DNA from: Phycomyces nitens
Lineage: Eukaryota; Mucoromycota; Mucoromycetes; Mucorales; Phycomycetaceae
NCBI GenBank assembly: GCA_022702545.1
Contig: JAHRBC010000005.1
Coordinates: 4,092,001-4,156,000 of the forward strand
Reading direction: 5' to 3'
Length of the DNA stretch: 64,000 nucleotides
Both the position numbers and the translations under genes were made by a program. Of this stretch, positions 41,975 through 52,277 are shown piece after piece (within the stretch, counting starts at the first letter, position 1; each line of letters starts with the position of its first letter). Below the pieces are notes generated by a model, which ran no database searches, was not told where the DNA came from, and saw only the letters and a list, made by a program, of their open reading frames with translations.

Positions 41975-44635
41975 TTAAAGAGTTGGCGCCAAAAGGCGCG
42001 AGAGAGCATCGGCCGGATTATCACGACCAGGAGTGTGTTGGATGGTGAAGTCATACTCCATGAGGGCTGCTGCCCACCTTGAAAGCTTTGGCGAAGGCTT
42101 GTTGTTGTTGACGATGTAGACCAGGGCGGCGTGGTCAGTTCGCAGAATGAAATGTCTCCCTGCCAAATAATGGCGGAAACGGGTGATCCCCCAGATGAGA
42201 GCTAGGGCCTCCAGATGGGTAGCCGCATAGTTCCTCTCGGGACCACGGAGAGCACGGGAACCATAAGCTATCACCGACTCCTGTTGCAAGTCGGACACGG
42301 AAGCTTGGGAGAGAACGGCACCAAGACCACGGGTTGACGCATCAGTCGTCAAGATCTGAACCATGGTACGGTCCGGGAAGGCAAGAATGGGAGGAGAGGT
42401 GAGGTACTCCTTGAGTGTGGCAAACGCCAACTCCTGCTCATCACCCCAGTCGAAGACTGTGTCCTTTTTGAGGAGACGGGTGAGAGGTTGGGCAATGGCG
42501 GCATAGTCATGGACAAAACGATGGTAGTAGCCGGCCATCCCCAGAAACGTGTGGACTTCGCTTGTGGAAGCGGGCTGGGCCATGGTCAAGACCTTCTCAA
42601 CATTACGATCACAGGGAGAAAGTCCCTTCCCTGACACAACATGTCCGAGATACTCGACACTGGACCGGGCAAAAGAGCACTTGCTTCTCTTGAGCCTGAG
42701 ATTGGCATCCTTACAAGCCTTGAAAACCAGGGCGAGGTGCTTGCAGTGGTCCTCCAGCGTCTTCGAGAAGATGATGATATCATCAATGAACACGTAGACA
42801 AAGTCGCCCAGGAATGGCTCCAGGATGAGAGACATGGCTCTCTGGAAGGTGGATGGGGCGGAGGTCAACCCAAAAGGCATCACAGTGAACTCGAAAGTTC
42901 CCTGTTTCGTAACGAAACCGGTTCGTTCAATGGACTCTTCGGCCACTGGCACCTGCCAAAAACCGCTGGCTGCATCCAAGGTAGAGAAGAAGGAAGCACC
43001 ACCAAGAGAGTCCAAAAGATCGTCGATGTACGGGAGCGGAAAAGCATCCTTGGTGGTGATCTGGTTGAGACGCCGATAGTCAACAACCAGTCGCAAGGAG
43101 CCATCTCTCTTTCGTACAAAGAACACGGGGGAGGTCCACATGCCACGGGAAGGCCTTATGAGCCCAAGCTCAAGCAACTGTTCGATTTCCTTGCTTAGGG
43201 CCTCCTCCTCTTCCCAGGTCAGACGGTACGGACGTGACCGGATGGGAGTACTGCTGGTGGTGGGGATCTCGTGGGACAAGACAGACAAAAGACCAAGGCC
43301 GGCATTCTCCACAAAGGCATCTTGGTTCGCCAAGACCAGCGACTGGATTTCCTCAGGGAGATCCTCCTCAGAATCGGACACCGTCATGACCTCCTCGTCA
43401 TAGTTGAGCAACGACTGGGCATCTTGGTCCAAGACTGGCATCACTTCCGACTGGACTTCTTCTTGCCTAACCGTCACCGAAAACACTCCAGGGGCTTCTC
43501 CCCTCCACTCGCTCATCTCGTCCGATCGACCTTGGACTTCGATAAAGCTGGTACCGCGCTTGGTGGGGACAATGATCGTTGAGTCTTGGAGTCGCAGCTG
43601 AATACCGTAGGCTCGGCACCAAGTCATTCCCAGAAGGCACAGATTGCGGTTGGAATCGCTGTCTTGGATACACATCGCTTCAGGACGAAGCTTGCCGCCA
43701 ACTCTGATAGGAACATCCACCGTGATGTCGCATGGCTTGTGGGGGACACCGTCCAAAGAAGAGATCGGCAGCTGGTCGCCGTTGGGCATCAGGTTGAGTC
43801 GCTTGGCCAGCACCTTGCTTATTACGGACACGCTCGCCCCAGAGTCGAAGATTGCTTCGATAACCTGCCCGTTTATCATGATCGGGGCTTTCAACGGCTG
43901 GCTACGGGCAAACCTCTGGTAGTTGTACTGATAGCTGTACTCTGTGTCGTCGCTATCATACTCGGCCTCGGAAGCAGAACTGGCAATTGCCTCCTCAGAA
44001 CCCAGGGAAGCCTCTTCTTCCTCCCAAGATTCATTATCTTCGTTTGAAGAGTTTTCAAACTTGGACTCTGAATCCCAGGATTCGGAATTACGCTTCACCA
44101 TATTGACCATAGCCAAACTGTGCTGTGGGTCCTTGCGCCCATAGATGTAGCGTAAACCATCCCGCACATCATCCTTTGCGCGCTTATCCAACGATAGCCA
44201 ATCTGCCATGGAAAGGCCCGAGTCCAAGGATTGGAGGCGCTCCCAAAAGTCTTTTTTCTTCAATTCCACAGGAAGACGACGTGGGGGAGCTCTCTTCCTC
44301 CTTGACTCCTTGTGCACACCTTGCACCTCCTGTCCGCCACCGCGGACCACACCTTCAACACCGTGTGCCTCTTGCACACCACCACCAACAACTGGGAAAC
44401 CACCATGGGCCTGGGAGACTTGAGGACCACTTGGATATCCACCTTGGATGGGGATTCCACCCTGGACTTGCACACCTGGCAAAACGAATGGAGCACTTTG
44501 TGGCTGGAGGCCACCTTGCTGTTGGTATCCGCTGATACCCTCCATCGGTACAGGATAGTATGCACCTTGGGGACCCTGGTGAGTGGGCCTTTCCACCTCT
44601 TTCCCCTTGCGGGCAATGGGGTTGGCTGGTGTCAC
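41975..44635 (-). CDS. pol: gypsy-1 Pol: protease, reverse transcriptase, RNase H
   Basis: 886 codons, open throughout. The N-terminal 100 residues are Gly/Gln/Pro-rich, followed by an acidic Ser/Glu segment. The protease has IFDSGASVSVIS (about residues 263-275). The RT has RLVVDYRRLN, FFSTLDAASGFWQVP, MPFGLTSAPSTFQ and VYVFIDDIIIFSK (FIDD active site). RNase H has ILTTDASTRGLGAVLSQ and ends RDNPADALSRLLAPTL. The order PR-RT-RH is that of Ty3/gypsy. The start is the first ATG of the ORF; the true protein may be joined to Gag by frameshifting, as the frames differ. Catalytic residues look intact. Confidence 0.9.
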   Translation of the reverse strand: MTPANPIARKGKEVERPTHQGPQGAYYPVPMEGISGYQQQGGLQPQSAPFVLPGVQVQGGIPIQGGYPSGPQVSQAHGGFPVVGGGVQEAHGVEGVVRGGGQEVQGVHKESRRKRAPPRRLPVELKKKDFWERLQSLDSGLSMADWLSLDKRAKDDVRDGLRYIYGRKDPQHSLAMVNMVKRNSESWDSESKFENSSNEDNESWEEEEASLGSEEAIASSASEAEYDSDDTEYSYQYNYQRFARSQPLKAPIMINGQVIEAIFDSGASVSVISKVLAKRLNLMPNGDQLPISSLDGVPHKPCDITVDVPIRVGGKLRPEAMCIQDSDSNRNLCLLGMTWCRAYGIQLRLQDSTIIVPTKRGTSFIEVQGRSDEMSEWRGEAPGVFSVTVRQEEVQSEVMPVLDQDAQSLLNYDEEVMTVSDSEEDLPEEIQSLVLANQDAFVENAGLGLLSVLSHEIPTTSSTPIRSRPYRLTWEEEEALSKEIEQLLELGLIRPSRGMWTSPVFFVRKRDGSLRLVVDYRRLNQITTKDAFPLPYIDDLLDSLGGASFFSTLDAASGFWQVPVAEESIERTGFVTKQGTFEFTVMPFGLTSAPSTFQRAMSLILEPFLGDFVYVFIDDIIIFSKTLEDHCKHLALVFKACKDANLRLKRSKCSFARSSVEYLGHVVSGKGLSPCDRNVEKVLTMAQPASTSEVHTFLGMAGYYHRFVHDYAAIAQPLTRLLKKDTVFDWGDEQELAFATLKEYLTSPPILAFPDRTMVQILTTDASTRGLGAVLSQASVSDLQQESVIAYGSRALRGPERNYAATHLEALALIWGITRFRHYLAGRHFILRTDHAALVYIVNNNKPSPKLSRWAAALMEYDFTIQHTPGRDNPADALSRLLAPTL

Positions 44636-44730
44636 CTTCTTGGGGGCTCGCTTCTCCGCAGCGAAGACCTCGACGACATTGACTGGGTTAGAGGGACTAA
44701 CTCGATTTTGGGGGGCGGCAGCGTCCCTCT

Positions 44731-45561
44731 CTACTGCCGCCCGTTGGCTTTTCCTGACGGTTCGCCCTGATTGTTAGGACAATCTGGCCTTATGTGACCC
44801 TCCTGGCCACAACCAAAACAAGTGGGAATTCTTCGGGGACCAGAGTTCCGGACTGGGGAAACGACGTTGACGGGAGCTTTGTTCAGGCGAGCACGAATGG
44901 CATCAATGCCCTGAGCCAACTGGGTGAGAGTGGAGTGAAATGACTCCGGATAGGTGGACTGGTCTGATGGGGGTGCGGCTGGCCAAGTGCGTCGAGAGAC
45001 AGAAGGAGGTCCCTCAGACTGGTGTCTTAGGCCAGGTTGCACGACACGGTACTTTTCTTCGACCAACTCCAGCTTGCGAGCAGCGTTGACCACGGCATCA
45101 AATTCGGTCAGGGTGGAGTGTTGCTCCAAGAGATAAGCGATTCGGTCATCGACTGCACGAAGAAAGACTCGGATCATCTGGGACTCACTATGAATCCTCA
45201 GATAGGAAAACAACTCCCGGAGACGAAGGGTGAGATCGTCGATGGACTGGGATGGCAGCTGCTTAATGGTCTCGAGCTCTTGCCACCAAGAATCCTCCAG
45301 GTGTCGGGAAATGAATTGCCTTTTGAAGGCGAACTCGAAATCCTCCCAAGTGGTGAGACGCCCTTCGTAAATGTTCCACCAACGAATGGCGTTGCCCTTG
45401 AAATGGGAGGCAGCAACGATCAAGGCTTCTTCGTCGGTCATGCCAACAGCTTTACGGGTACGATCCAAGTGTTGGATCCATGACAAAGGATCGGGCAGGC
45501 CGGTTCCGGAGAAAGTCTCGGGAGAGGACAAGAACTTGGAGATGTTGAGAGTAGTGGACAT
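44731..45561 (-). CDS. gag: gypsy-1 Gag (capsid-nucleocapsid)
   Basis: Likely start at 45561 (MSTTLNISKFLSSPETFSGT), giving 276 residues; the open frame extends further upstream but that part lacks Gag features. It has a retrotransposon Gag core (FKGNAIRWWNIYEGRLTTW) and a C-terminal CCHC knuckle CFGCGQEGHIRPDC. The stop at 44731 lies 95 bp before the Pol start, in another frame. It would form the RNA-packaging shell. Confidence 0.88.
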   Translation of the reverse strand: MSTTLNISKFLSSPETFSGTGLPDPLSWIQHLDRTRKAVGMTDEEALIVAASHFKGNAIRWWNIYEGRLTTWEDFEFAFKRQFISRHLEDSWWQELETIKQLPSQSIDDLTLRLRELFSYLRIHSESQMIRVFLRAVDDRIAYLLEQHSTLTEFDAVVNAARKLELVEEKYRVVQPGLRHQSEGPPSVSRRTWPAAPPSDQSTYPESFHSTLTQLAQGIDAIRARLNKAPVNVVSPVRNSGPRRIPTCFGCGQEGHIRPDCPNNQGEPSGKANGRQ

Positions 45562-45651
45562 AGCCAGAAAGATTGATTTTTTTAAAGAAAAAAAAGGAAA
45601 GATAAAAGTAAAAATTGGTAGAGGATGCTCAACACGTTGTATTTGATTAAT

Positions 45652-45669
45652 CCTCGGCACGACCTCCAC
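45652..45669 (-). other. gypsy-1 primer-binding site
   Basis: TGGAGGTCGTGCCGAGG starts 1 nt after the LTR 3' end (minus strand). A TGG start at this position is what pairing with a tRNA 3' CCA end requires. The primer tRNA was not identified. Confidence 0.6.
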
Positions 45670-46861
45670 TGACGCGTGTTGAGTTTGTTGTGAGTGAAAA
45701 CGAGTCAGAAAAATATAGTAAATTGAATACCTCACGTTGACAATAACGAGGGTGCGATAAAGAATGAATATAACGGGGGTAGAACCGCAATTCAAAGACA
45801 GCAAGAGGACAAAAGAAGAGAAAATGAAGAAATAGACAGAGATATATGAACTTCGCTCGGGACAGTTAGATATATTCTTGACAGCAATGGAAACAGGGAG
45901 GAAGAGATATAATAGGAGAGGGGAACTAGATAATTTCACTCAGGACAATTATTAAAGTTGACAGCAAGGTACTGGGAAGATACAGATTTGGACGGAAAAG
46001 GGAATTGGATGAAAAGAAAAATCAATCTTGGCACGAAGTATGTTTAGGAATTTCTATACAAGACAATTCACTAATTCAGAGACGGAAAATAAGAGAGAGA
46101 TAACTGATAATGTTTATTGATTGAAATTTTGGTCTCTTATATAGACTTCGTAAAATGTTACTTAGTGATAAATGGTGAATTGATTAATAATAAAATATAG
46201 GAATTGGGTGTGTGAATGAAAAATAGAACAGTATATGAGATAATGGATAAGGATAATAATGACTTTGGGGGGAGAGGTATGAGATGATAAGACAAAATAA
46301 GATATGATAGTATGAGAAAATGGGATATACAGTGAAGGTGATAATATAAAAATGGAGGACAAATATGATAAGATAAAATGAGATATGAAAATGTGCGAAG
46401 ACAATGTACATATGAAGTATGAAGATATGGATAACAGTAATATGATAAAGTGAGCAGTGTGAGAGAAGGGACAGAGATATGAAGGGGTATGAATAAAATG
46501 AAGTGCCGATGTGTGAGAGGGTGTAAAGAGGTAGATAACATGAAGAGAAAGATAAGTGCGCACAGACAGCAACGTGGGGAGAAGGGAAGGGAAGATAGAT
46601 GACAAAAATAGTGTACAATGGATAAATATGGAAATGGATAGGAGGGGTTTGAAATGAGGACGAGGGTGACAAATATGGAAAATCAAAGAAGTGCGGAGAA
46701 AAGGGAGATATGAGAAATAAGGTGACTTGCAAATGGAGAAAGGTGACGTTGCCAAGTTGATCAGGATGCTACGTCACGCTTTCTAGCAGGGAAGACCTTG
46801 GAAAGGTCACGTGAAATGGAGAGAAGTGGGCGAAGCTGGAAACCCTACAACACCCGTGTCA
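45670..46861 (-). repeat. gypsy-1 5' LTR (alpha type)
   Basis: 1192 bp from TGACACGGGTGTTGTAGGG to CAACACGCGTCA (minus strand). It contains TATATAAGAGACC near 46130-46145. ORFs inside are low-complexity Ser/Tyr/His runs and not genes. Confidence 0.82.
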
Positions 46862-46871
46862 GTGAAAGAGC

Positions 46872-46944
46872 GCCCGTTTAGCTCAGTGGTAGTAGCGCTT
46901 GTCTTGTAAACAAGAGGTCGGTTGTTCAATCCAGCCATCGGGCA
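46872..46944 (+). tRNA. tRNA-Thr (TGT)
   Basis: 73 nt: acceptor GCCCGTT/ATCGGGC (one T-T mismatch), anticodon stem CTTGT/ACAAG with loop CTTGTAA (anticodon TGT), T arm GGTTG TTCAATC CAGCC. The D stem has one weak pair. A run of nine T at about 46952-46960 can terminate Pol III. gypsy-1 lies 10 bp upstream and an epsilon LTR begins 28 bp downstream. Its first 15 nt match the fragments at the LINE-A 3' junctions. Confidence 0.9.
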
Positions 46945-46975
46945 TTTTGCTATTTTTTTTTGTTGTTCCTGATGT

Positions 46976-47286
46976 TGTCGGACATTATTTTGATGAATCC
47001 GTAAAATCTGAAGATGATTAACCGCAGTACTTCTTTATGCGCAGTAACATCTTCCTGAGCATTAACCGCAGTACAATGTCTCTTCTTTTATGAAAATATC
47101 ATATAATAACTACTGCAGATAATGCGCAGTATTAGTTAGAGAACTATATAAGATAACCAAAGTCATAATAATAAAAAGTATCTTTTATCCTCTCTTTGAT
47201 TTTACGTATACTCCTGTTTCCCCAGTGGGATTGACCTTTTGGCTTTGTTATAGTAAAAGGAAGACCATCCCAGATCAGGAACGACA
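46976..47286 (+). repeat. gypsy-2 5' LTR (3' copy 51967-52277)
   Basis: Contains TATATAAGATAACC near 47145, AATAAAAAG near 47170, and a dispersed motif GCAGTA repeated four times in U3. The two LTRs show no difference by eye. Confidence 0.9.
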
Positions 47287-47325
47287 ATTGGTAGCTGAAG
47301 CTATTTTTCCTCCTAATAAATTTTG

Positions 47326-48444
47326 ATGAATCCGGTTGAAAGACACCAAGAAACACTTGACAACAAAACACTTAGCCAGTTCGAGATTGAAGAACGAGTC
47401 CAGAACTTGTTACCCAGCGAACTAGTAACCGACTATAAGAAGAACCGGCGTGTACCATACGTACCCGAAGAACAAAGAATCAAGAGTACTCCTGCACGAG
47501 AAGAAAAGTGGTCCGAACTTGCCCAACACCTTGCCGCGACACTAACAGGAAAGAACAAAAAACCAGAAGAAATGGCCCCTCCACCTGTCACAGTCACAGC
47601 CGAAGCCATAGCAGCAGCTGTGGCTGAAGCGATGAAGGCAGTAACTGCACAGCAAGACTCGCGAGCAGAACGTATAAAACAACCAGATTGTTTTAGAGGA
47701 GAACGATCTGCCGCAGTTGTCGATGGTTGGCTGCGCGCAGTCGAACGTTACACCAAGTACTACAATTTCACCCCCACCAGAGCCTGTGATTTTGCAGTGA
47801 ACCTGCTGCGTGACCGAGCCGACACTTGGTGGCGACGAATGGAACTCAAGGAGAAGCATCCAACAACCTGGGACGAATTTAGACTTGCTCTTTCAGGAGA
47901 ATTCTGCCCAGTATACTCGTTACAGACCTCTAGGGACCGCCTCGCAAGACTATACCAAAGAGGAACTGTGGCCGAGTACATCGATGCCTTCCAAGACATC
48001 CAGTTGGAGCTTCCTGGGATGAACGACGAAGAAGCTCTTGACAAGTTTGTCCGAGGTCTCCACCCAAGTGTGCGTGGTAATGTCCTTGCTGCCCGCCCTG
48101 TCGACGTTGACGATGCCTGTAACATTGCCTTGGCATATGCCAGTGGTCTCCAGCTTGGTCAACAAGAAATGTACACGCCTGCCCCATTGCCTCAACAATA
48201 CCAGCCACAGTACCAACCACAATACCAGCAGTATAGTGGACCCGAGCCCATGGACCTGGATGCAATCAATGGCCGCCGCAACAACTACCAGTCCCGTCCC
48301 CAACCAGCACGAACCAGTGCTACTTGCCATTGGTGTGACAAGCCCGGCCATATCAAGAGGAATTGCAGACAACGCATGGCTGTGATTAAGCAGTTGGATA
48401 AGGAGCACCGAAAGAAGCAGGATTTTCGCGAAACACAACCGTAA
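47326..48444 (+). CDS. gag: gypsy-2 Gag
   Basis: 372 residues from ATG 47326. It has a capsid-type core (DCFRGERSAAVVDGWLRAVE, DRADTWWRRMELKEKHPTTW, PGMNDEEALDKFVRGLHPSV), a Gln/Pro/Tyr linker (QYQPQYQPQYQQY) and a CCHC knuckle CHWCDKPGHIKRNC. The stop at 48442 is 11 nt before the Pol ATG, which is in the -1 frame, so Pol could arise by frameshift or reinitiation. Confidence 0.9.
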   Translation: MNPVERHQETLDNKTLSQFEIEERVQNLLPSELVTDYKKNRRVPYVPEEQRIKSTPAREEKWSELAQHLAATLTGKNKKPEEMAPPPVTVTAEAIAAAVAEAMKAVTAQQDSRAERIKQPDCFRGERSAAVVDGWLRAVERYTKYYNFTPTRACDFAVNLLRDRADTWWRRMELKEKHPTTWDEFRLALSGEFCPVYSLQTSRDRLARLYQRGTVAEYIDAFQDIQLELPGMNDEEALDKFVRGLHPSVRGNVLAARPVDVDDACNIALAYASGLQLGQQEMYTPAPLPQQYQPQYQPQYQQYSGPEPMDLDAINGRRNNYQSRPQPARTSATCHWCDKPGHIKRNCRQRMAVIKQLDKEHRKKQDFRETQP

Positions 48445-48455
48445 CGGGAGGTTGG

Positions 48456-51400
48456 TTGTGTACAATGGAAGAAAATTCCTCCCCACAGGCCAGTATCAAT
48501 AATGAGCCTATTGAACATTTGAGTAATAAAGAAACTTGTGACCAGTATAAAGTTGTTACCAATGAAGAGAACAAGACTATTTCTGAAGAGAACTGTGACC
48601 CTTGTCTCACCGCCGATCAAAGTTTTCTTGAAGATCTTCACTCTGCTGTGGATACCGATCTCCCTCTGTATGCTGCTACACTCAATGGACAACAGATATT
48701 GGTTCTCGTCGATAGTGGTGCTAGTGCAAACTACGTATCCCCGCAAATCACTCATTTAGCCACACTTGTCACGGATATCCCTGGGCGATCAGTTGAAACT
48801 GCCAGCGGACACAGCATTAATATTAATCGAAAAGCCACATTAACTCTCTCTCTTAACGGCTATAATGATGTTGTTGATGCCTTCGTGTTCCCCACCAAAT
48901 TCGACCTGATCCTCGGACGCACATGGTTGCAGAATGCCAAACCCGTTCCCGATTGGCATAGTGACAGCTGGTTACTCTCGCGTGATGGCTATGAATTTGT
49001 CCTGCGTCCTTATGGTAACCGCCCGATGAAGCCTCACCTGGGCTACCTCATATCTGCCAAGCAAGTCCAGAAACTCTCTCGGAGGGAGGAGGCTGAATGC
49101 TTTTTGTTGCACATCAAGAGCGAGAAAGGTGAAATGACAAAAGACAAGCAATGGACATCATTGGTGAAAGAGTTTGATGACGTTTTCCAAGATGGTTTGC
49201 CCGGATTACCGCCAAGCCGTGATGTTCAACATGTAATAAACACTGGCGATGCATACCCTGTTAACAAACCACCGTTCAAGATGAGCCCGCGCGAACTCGA
49301 CGAGCTCAAGAAACAATTGAAAGAACTCTTAGACCTCGGCCTCATCCGTCCAAGCTCATCACCTTGGGGTGCACCTATATTGTTTGTGAAAAAGAAGAAC
49401 GGCGAAATGAGAATGTGTGTTGACTACCGTGCCTTGAACAAGGTTACTGTCTATAACAACCACCCCTTACCAAGAATTGACGAGTGTTTGGAACGGCTCC
49501 GCGGGTCAAACCATTTCACAAGTCTGGATTTGAAGAGTGGTTACCACCAAGTACGTATCCAAGACTCTGATGTGCCGAAAACCGCATTCAACACCCGATA
49601 TGGTCAATACGAGTTCCTGGTCCTGCCTTTTGGTCTGACAAATGCCCCGCCAACTTTCCAACACCTCATGAATAAGGTTCTTGGAGATTGCTTAGACCAG
49701 TTTGCTTTGGTATATTTGGACGACATCCTCATATTCAGCAAGACCCCCGAAGAACATGCTAAACATGTACGCCATGTGTTGAACCGCCTCCGTGAAGCCA
49801 AGTTGATTGCCAACCTCAAGAAATGTGAATTCAACAAGAAGGAGCTAACTTTCCTTGGTTTCAACGTGTCAGCACAAGGCATACTTCCCTCACCGGACAA
49901 GGTCAAGACCATACAAGAATGGATAGCCCCCTCCAATGTACAAGAAGTCCGGCAATTTATTGGCCTCGCACAACACTACCAACGCTTTATTCCTGGTTTT
50001 GCTGGAATTGCTGCCCCATTAACGGATCTCACCAAAGGCACAGGGCCGAAGAGACGCCCTATTGTATGGACGGACACATGTCAGGCAAGTTTTGACATCC
50101 TCAAGGAAAAACTTAGTACAGCACCAGTACTCCTAGCCCCTGATATGGACAAACCGTTCCGTATTGACACTGACGCCTCGGATTTCGGTGTTGGTGCTGT
50201 TCTAATGCAAGAAGATGAGGAAGGAATTTGGAAACCATTGGCGTTTGAATCGAAGAAGTTATCTACCGCTGAAAGATCGTATCCGGCCCAAGAACGCGAG
50301 CTACTGGGTATCTTACACGCCTTGCGTACATGGCGGTGTATGATCGAAGGAAAGCCGTTCACAGTATACACAGACCACCTCCCACTCAAGTACTTCCGCA
50401 GCCAAGTGAAGCCAACTCCTCGCCTAGTAAGATGGATTGCTGAATTTGAACTATACGACCCTATCATCCAATACAAGCCAGGCAAGGATAACGGTGTTCC
50501 CGATGTACTCTCCCGAATGGACGGTCCCGAATTTGATGCCTCTGCGATTGACTCCATGGAACCCGAATACTTGTACACTATGCCAGACACACAGACTTCC
50601 GATTGGCCGAAATTCTATGCTCGTACTGAAGATGAATGGCCAGAAGATATCAAAGAGTTACTAAATCGACAACGCAATAAGTTTGTAGTCCGGGAACAGA
50701 AGGTGTTCAGACTGGTTAAGATTGGTGACACCGTTCAAGAGATTCGATTTGCACTGTTCACAAAGCGTGCCGATCTGGTAAACAACTTCCACAATGGTTT
50801 TGGACATGCTGGTGAAACCACGGTATACGATCTCATGAAGAAACGTTGGTGGTGGCCAGGCATGCGAAGTCAGATTAAAGAATGGCTGGAAAAGTGCCCT
50901 CAATGCCAATTGGCTTCCAACGCGGAACGTAACATCCACCATGCACCGATGAAGCCACTGGATATTCCTCCCCATTCTCACGCTGGCATCTCGATTTCAT
51001 TGGAGAACTACCCACTACCGTAAATGGAAACCGTTGGATTCTTGTTGCAGTTGATTATGCCACTAACTGGCCCATTGCCCGTGCTGTCCCTGCTGCCACT
51101 GGTGAAGCCATCGCCAACTTCCTGTACGAAGAAATTGTTATGCGTTTTGGCTGCCCTGACGAAATTCTCACTGATCGTGGTGCCAACTTTATGTCGCATA
51201 TCCTAAAATTCTACATTCAAAAGATCAAGCTGCACCACAAGTTGACTTCTGCCTTTCACCCCCGGACCAATGGGAAATGTGAACGATTAAATGGTATCCT
51301 CAAACAAATGTTGCGCAAATATGTCCATGGAGCTATACATCGTTGGGACGAATATCTGGAGACTTCACTTTGGGCTTGCCGAATCAGAAAGCACCGCACG

Positions 51401-52012
51401 ACTGGGTTTAGCCCATTTTTCTTGACATATGGTCGCGAACCCCGTATTCCCGGTGATCCCTTGCGCCCATTCATGGATACATCGATTCCCAATGATCCTG
51501 CTCTTGTTTCTGATGGTGCCATTCCTTTTCTTCGTAATCTCCAACAAGCTCGCATAGATGCTGATGCTCGAGTAGCCGCCAATAGTCAACAAGACAAGGA
51601 ACGATGGGACTCCATTATGAAACCGCATCAGTTTGCAATTGGTGAGCATTTGTTGCTACGACATGAGAACAAATTTGGCTTAGAGTACAACTGGATGGGA
51701 CCGTACATTGTCGTTGACAAGAACTTTGAAAAGAACATATACAAGCTCACTACCATGGAGGGTGTGCCTTATACCTCCTGGGTCCATGCCGATCGCCTCA
51801 AGATTGCCAAATCCGATGATTTTCACAATACCTGGTATCACCCAACCCCTGCCCGTGCCCAGATGCGCCGTGACCTTGTCTTGGATGCCTCTTCTGCCTT
51901 GCCGTTTTCCCTTGTGGATTCCTCTGTGGTTGATCGAGGACTATCAACAGTTTCGGGAGGGGGTGATGTCGGACATTATTTTGATGAATCCGTAAAATCT
52001 GAAGATGATTAA
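48456..52012 (+). pseudogene. pol: gypsy-2 Pol, one frameshift in integrase
   Basis: Protease LVLVDSGASANYVS, RT MCVDYRALNKV, HFTSLDLKSGYHQVR, LPFGLTNAPPTFQ and LVYLDDILIFSK, RNase H FRIDTDASDFGVGAVLMQ, and integrase zinc domain (HNGFGHAGETT...CPQCQ) are in one frame to about 50984. There a single-nucleotide loss shifts the frame, and the integrase core continues from WHLDFIGELP (VAVDYATNWPIARAVP, ILTDRGANFMS, NGKCERLNGIL) to 52012. All other catalytic residues are kept. The stop codon lies 46 nt inside the 3' LTR, so the last residues are LTR-encoded. Given identical LTRs, the shift is either very recent or an assembly error. Confidence 0.9.
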
Positions 52013-52277
52013 CCGCAGTACTTCTTTATGCGCAGTAACATCTTCCTGAGCATTAACCGCAGTACAATGTCTCTTCTTTTATGAAAATATCATATAATAA
52101 CTACTGCAGATAATGCGCAGTATTAGTTAGAGAACTATATAAGATAACCAAAGTCATAATAATAAAAAGTATCTTTTATCCTCTCTTTGATTTTACGTAT
52201 ACTCCTGTTTCCCCAGTGGGATTGACCTTTTGGCTTTGTTATAGTAAAAGGAAGACCATCCCAGATCAGGAACGACA

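Larger units (their letters stand above)
40871..46861 (-). mobile_element. gypsy-1: Ty3/gypsy LTR retrotransposon, 3'-truncated
   Basis: 5' LTR 46861-45670, primer-binding site, gag, pol and part of integrase; the rest and the 3' LTR are lost at the CMC-5 border. The LTR ends TGACACGG and ACGCGTCA place it with the alpha solo LTRs. It starts 10 bp upstream of tRNA-Thr, pointing away from it. Confidence 0.88.
46976..52277 (+). mobile_element. gypsy-2: Ty3/gypsy LTR retrotransposon, near-intact
   Basis: 5302 bp with two 311-bp LTRs (46976-47286 and 51967-52277) that read as identical, starting TGTCGGACATT and ending CAGGAACGACA. TSD ATGT (46972-46975 and 52278-52281). A probable primer site TGGTAGCTGAAGC follows the 5' LTR, and the purine tract GGGAGGGGGTGA precedes the 3' LTR. 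It inserted 3 nt inside an epsilon LTR. A very young copy. Confidence 0.92.

Noticed and set aside
41797..42054. 85-aa hydrophobic ORF overlapping the gypsy-1 RNase H end
   Set aside because: AT-rich spacer reading, mostly Phe/Leu/Tyr runs, no homology recognised.
43586..44047. 153-aa ORF opposite gypsy-1 pol
   Set aside because: Antisense to the protease region; no supporting features.
46158..46755. Three long overlapping ORFs rich in Ser, His and Tyr (127-197 aa)
   Set aside because: They lie in the gypsy-1 LTR in all three frames of one strand and reflect a purine/pyrimidine-skewed low-complexity stretch.
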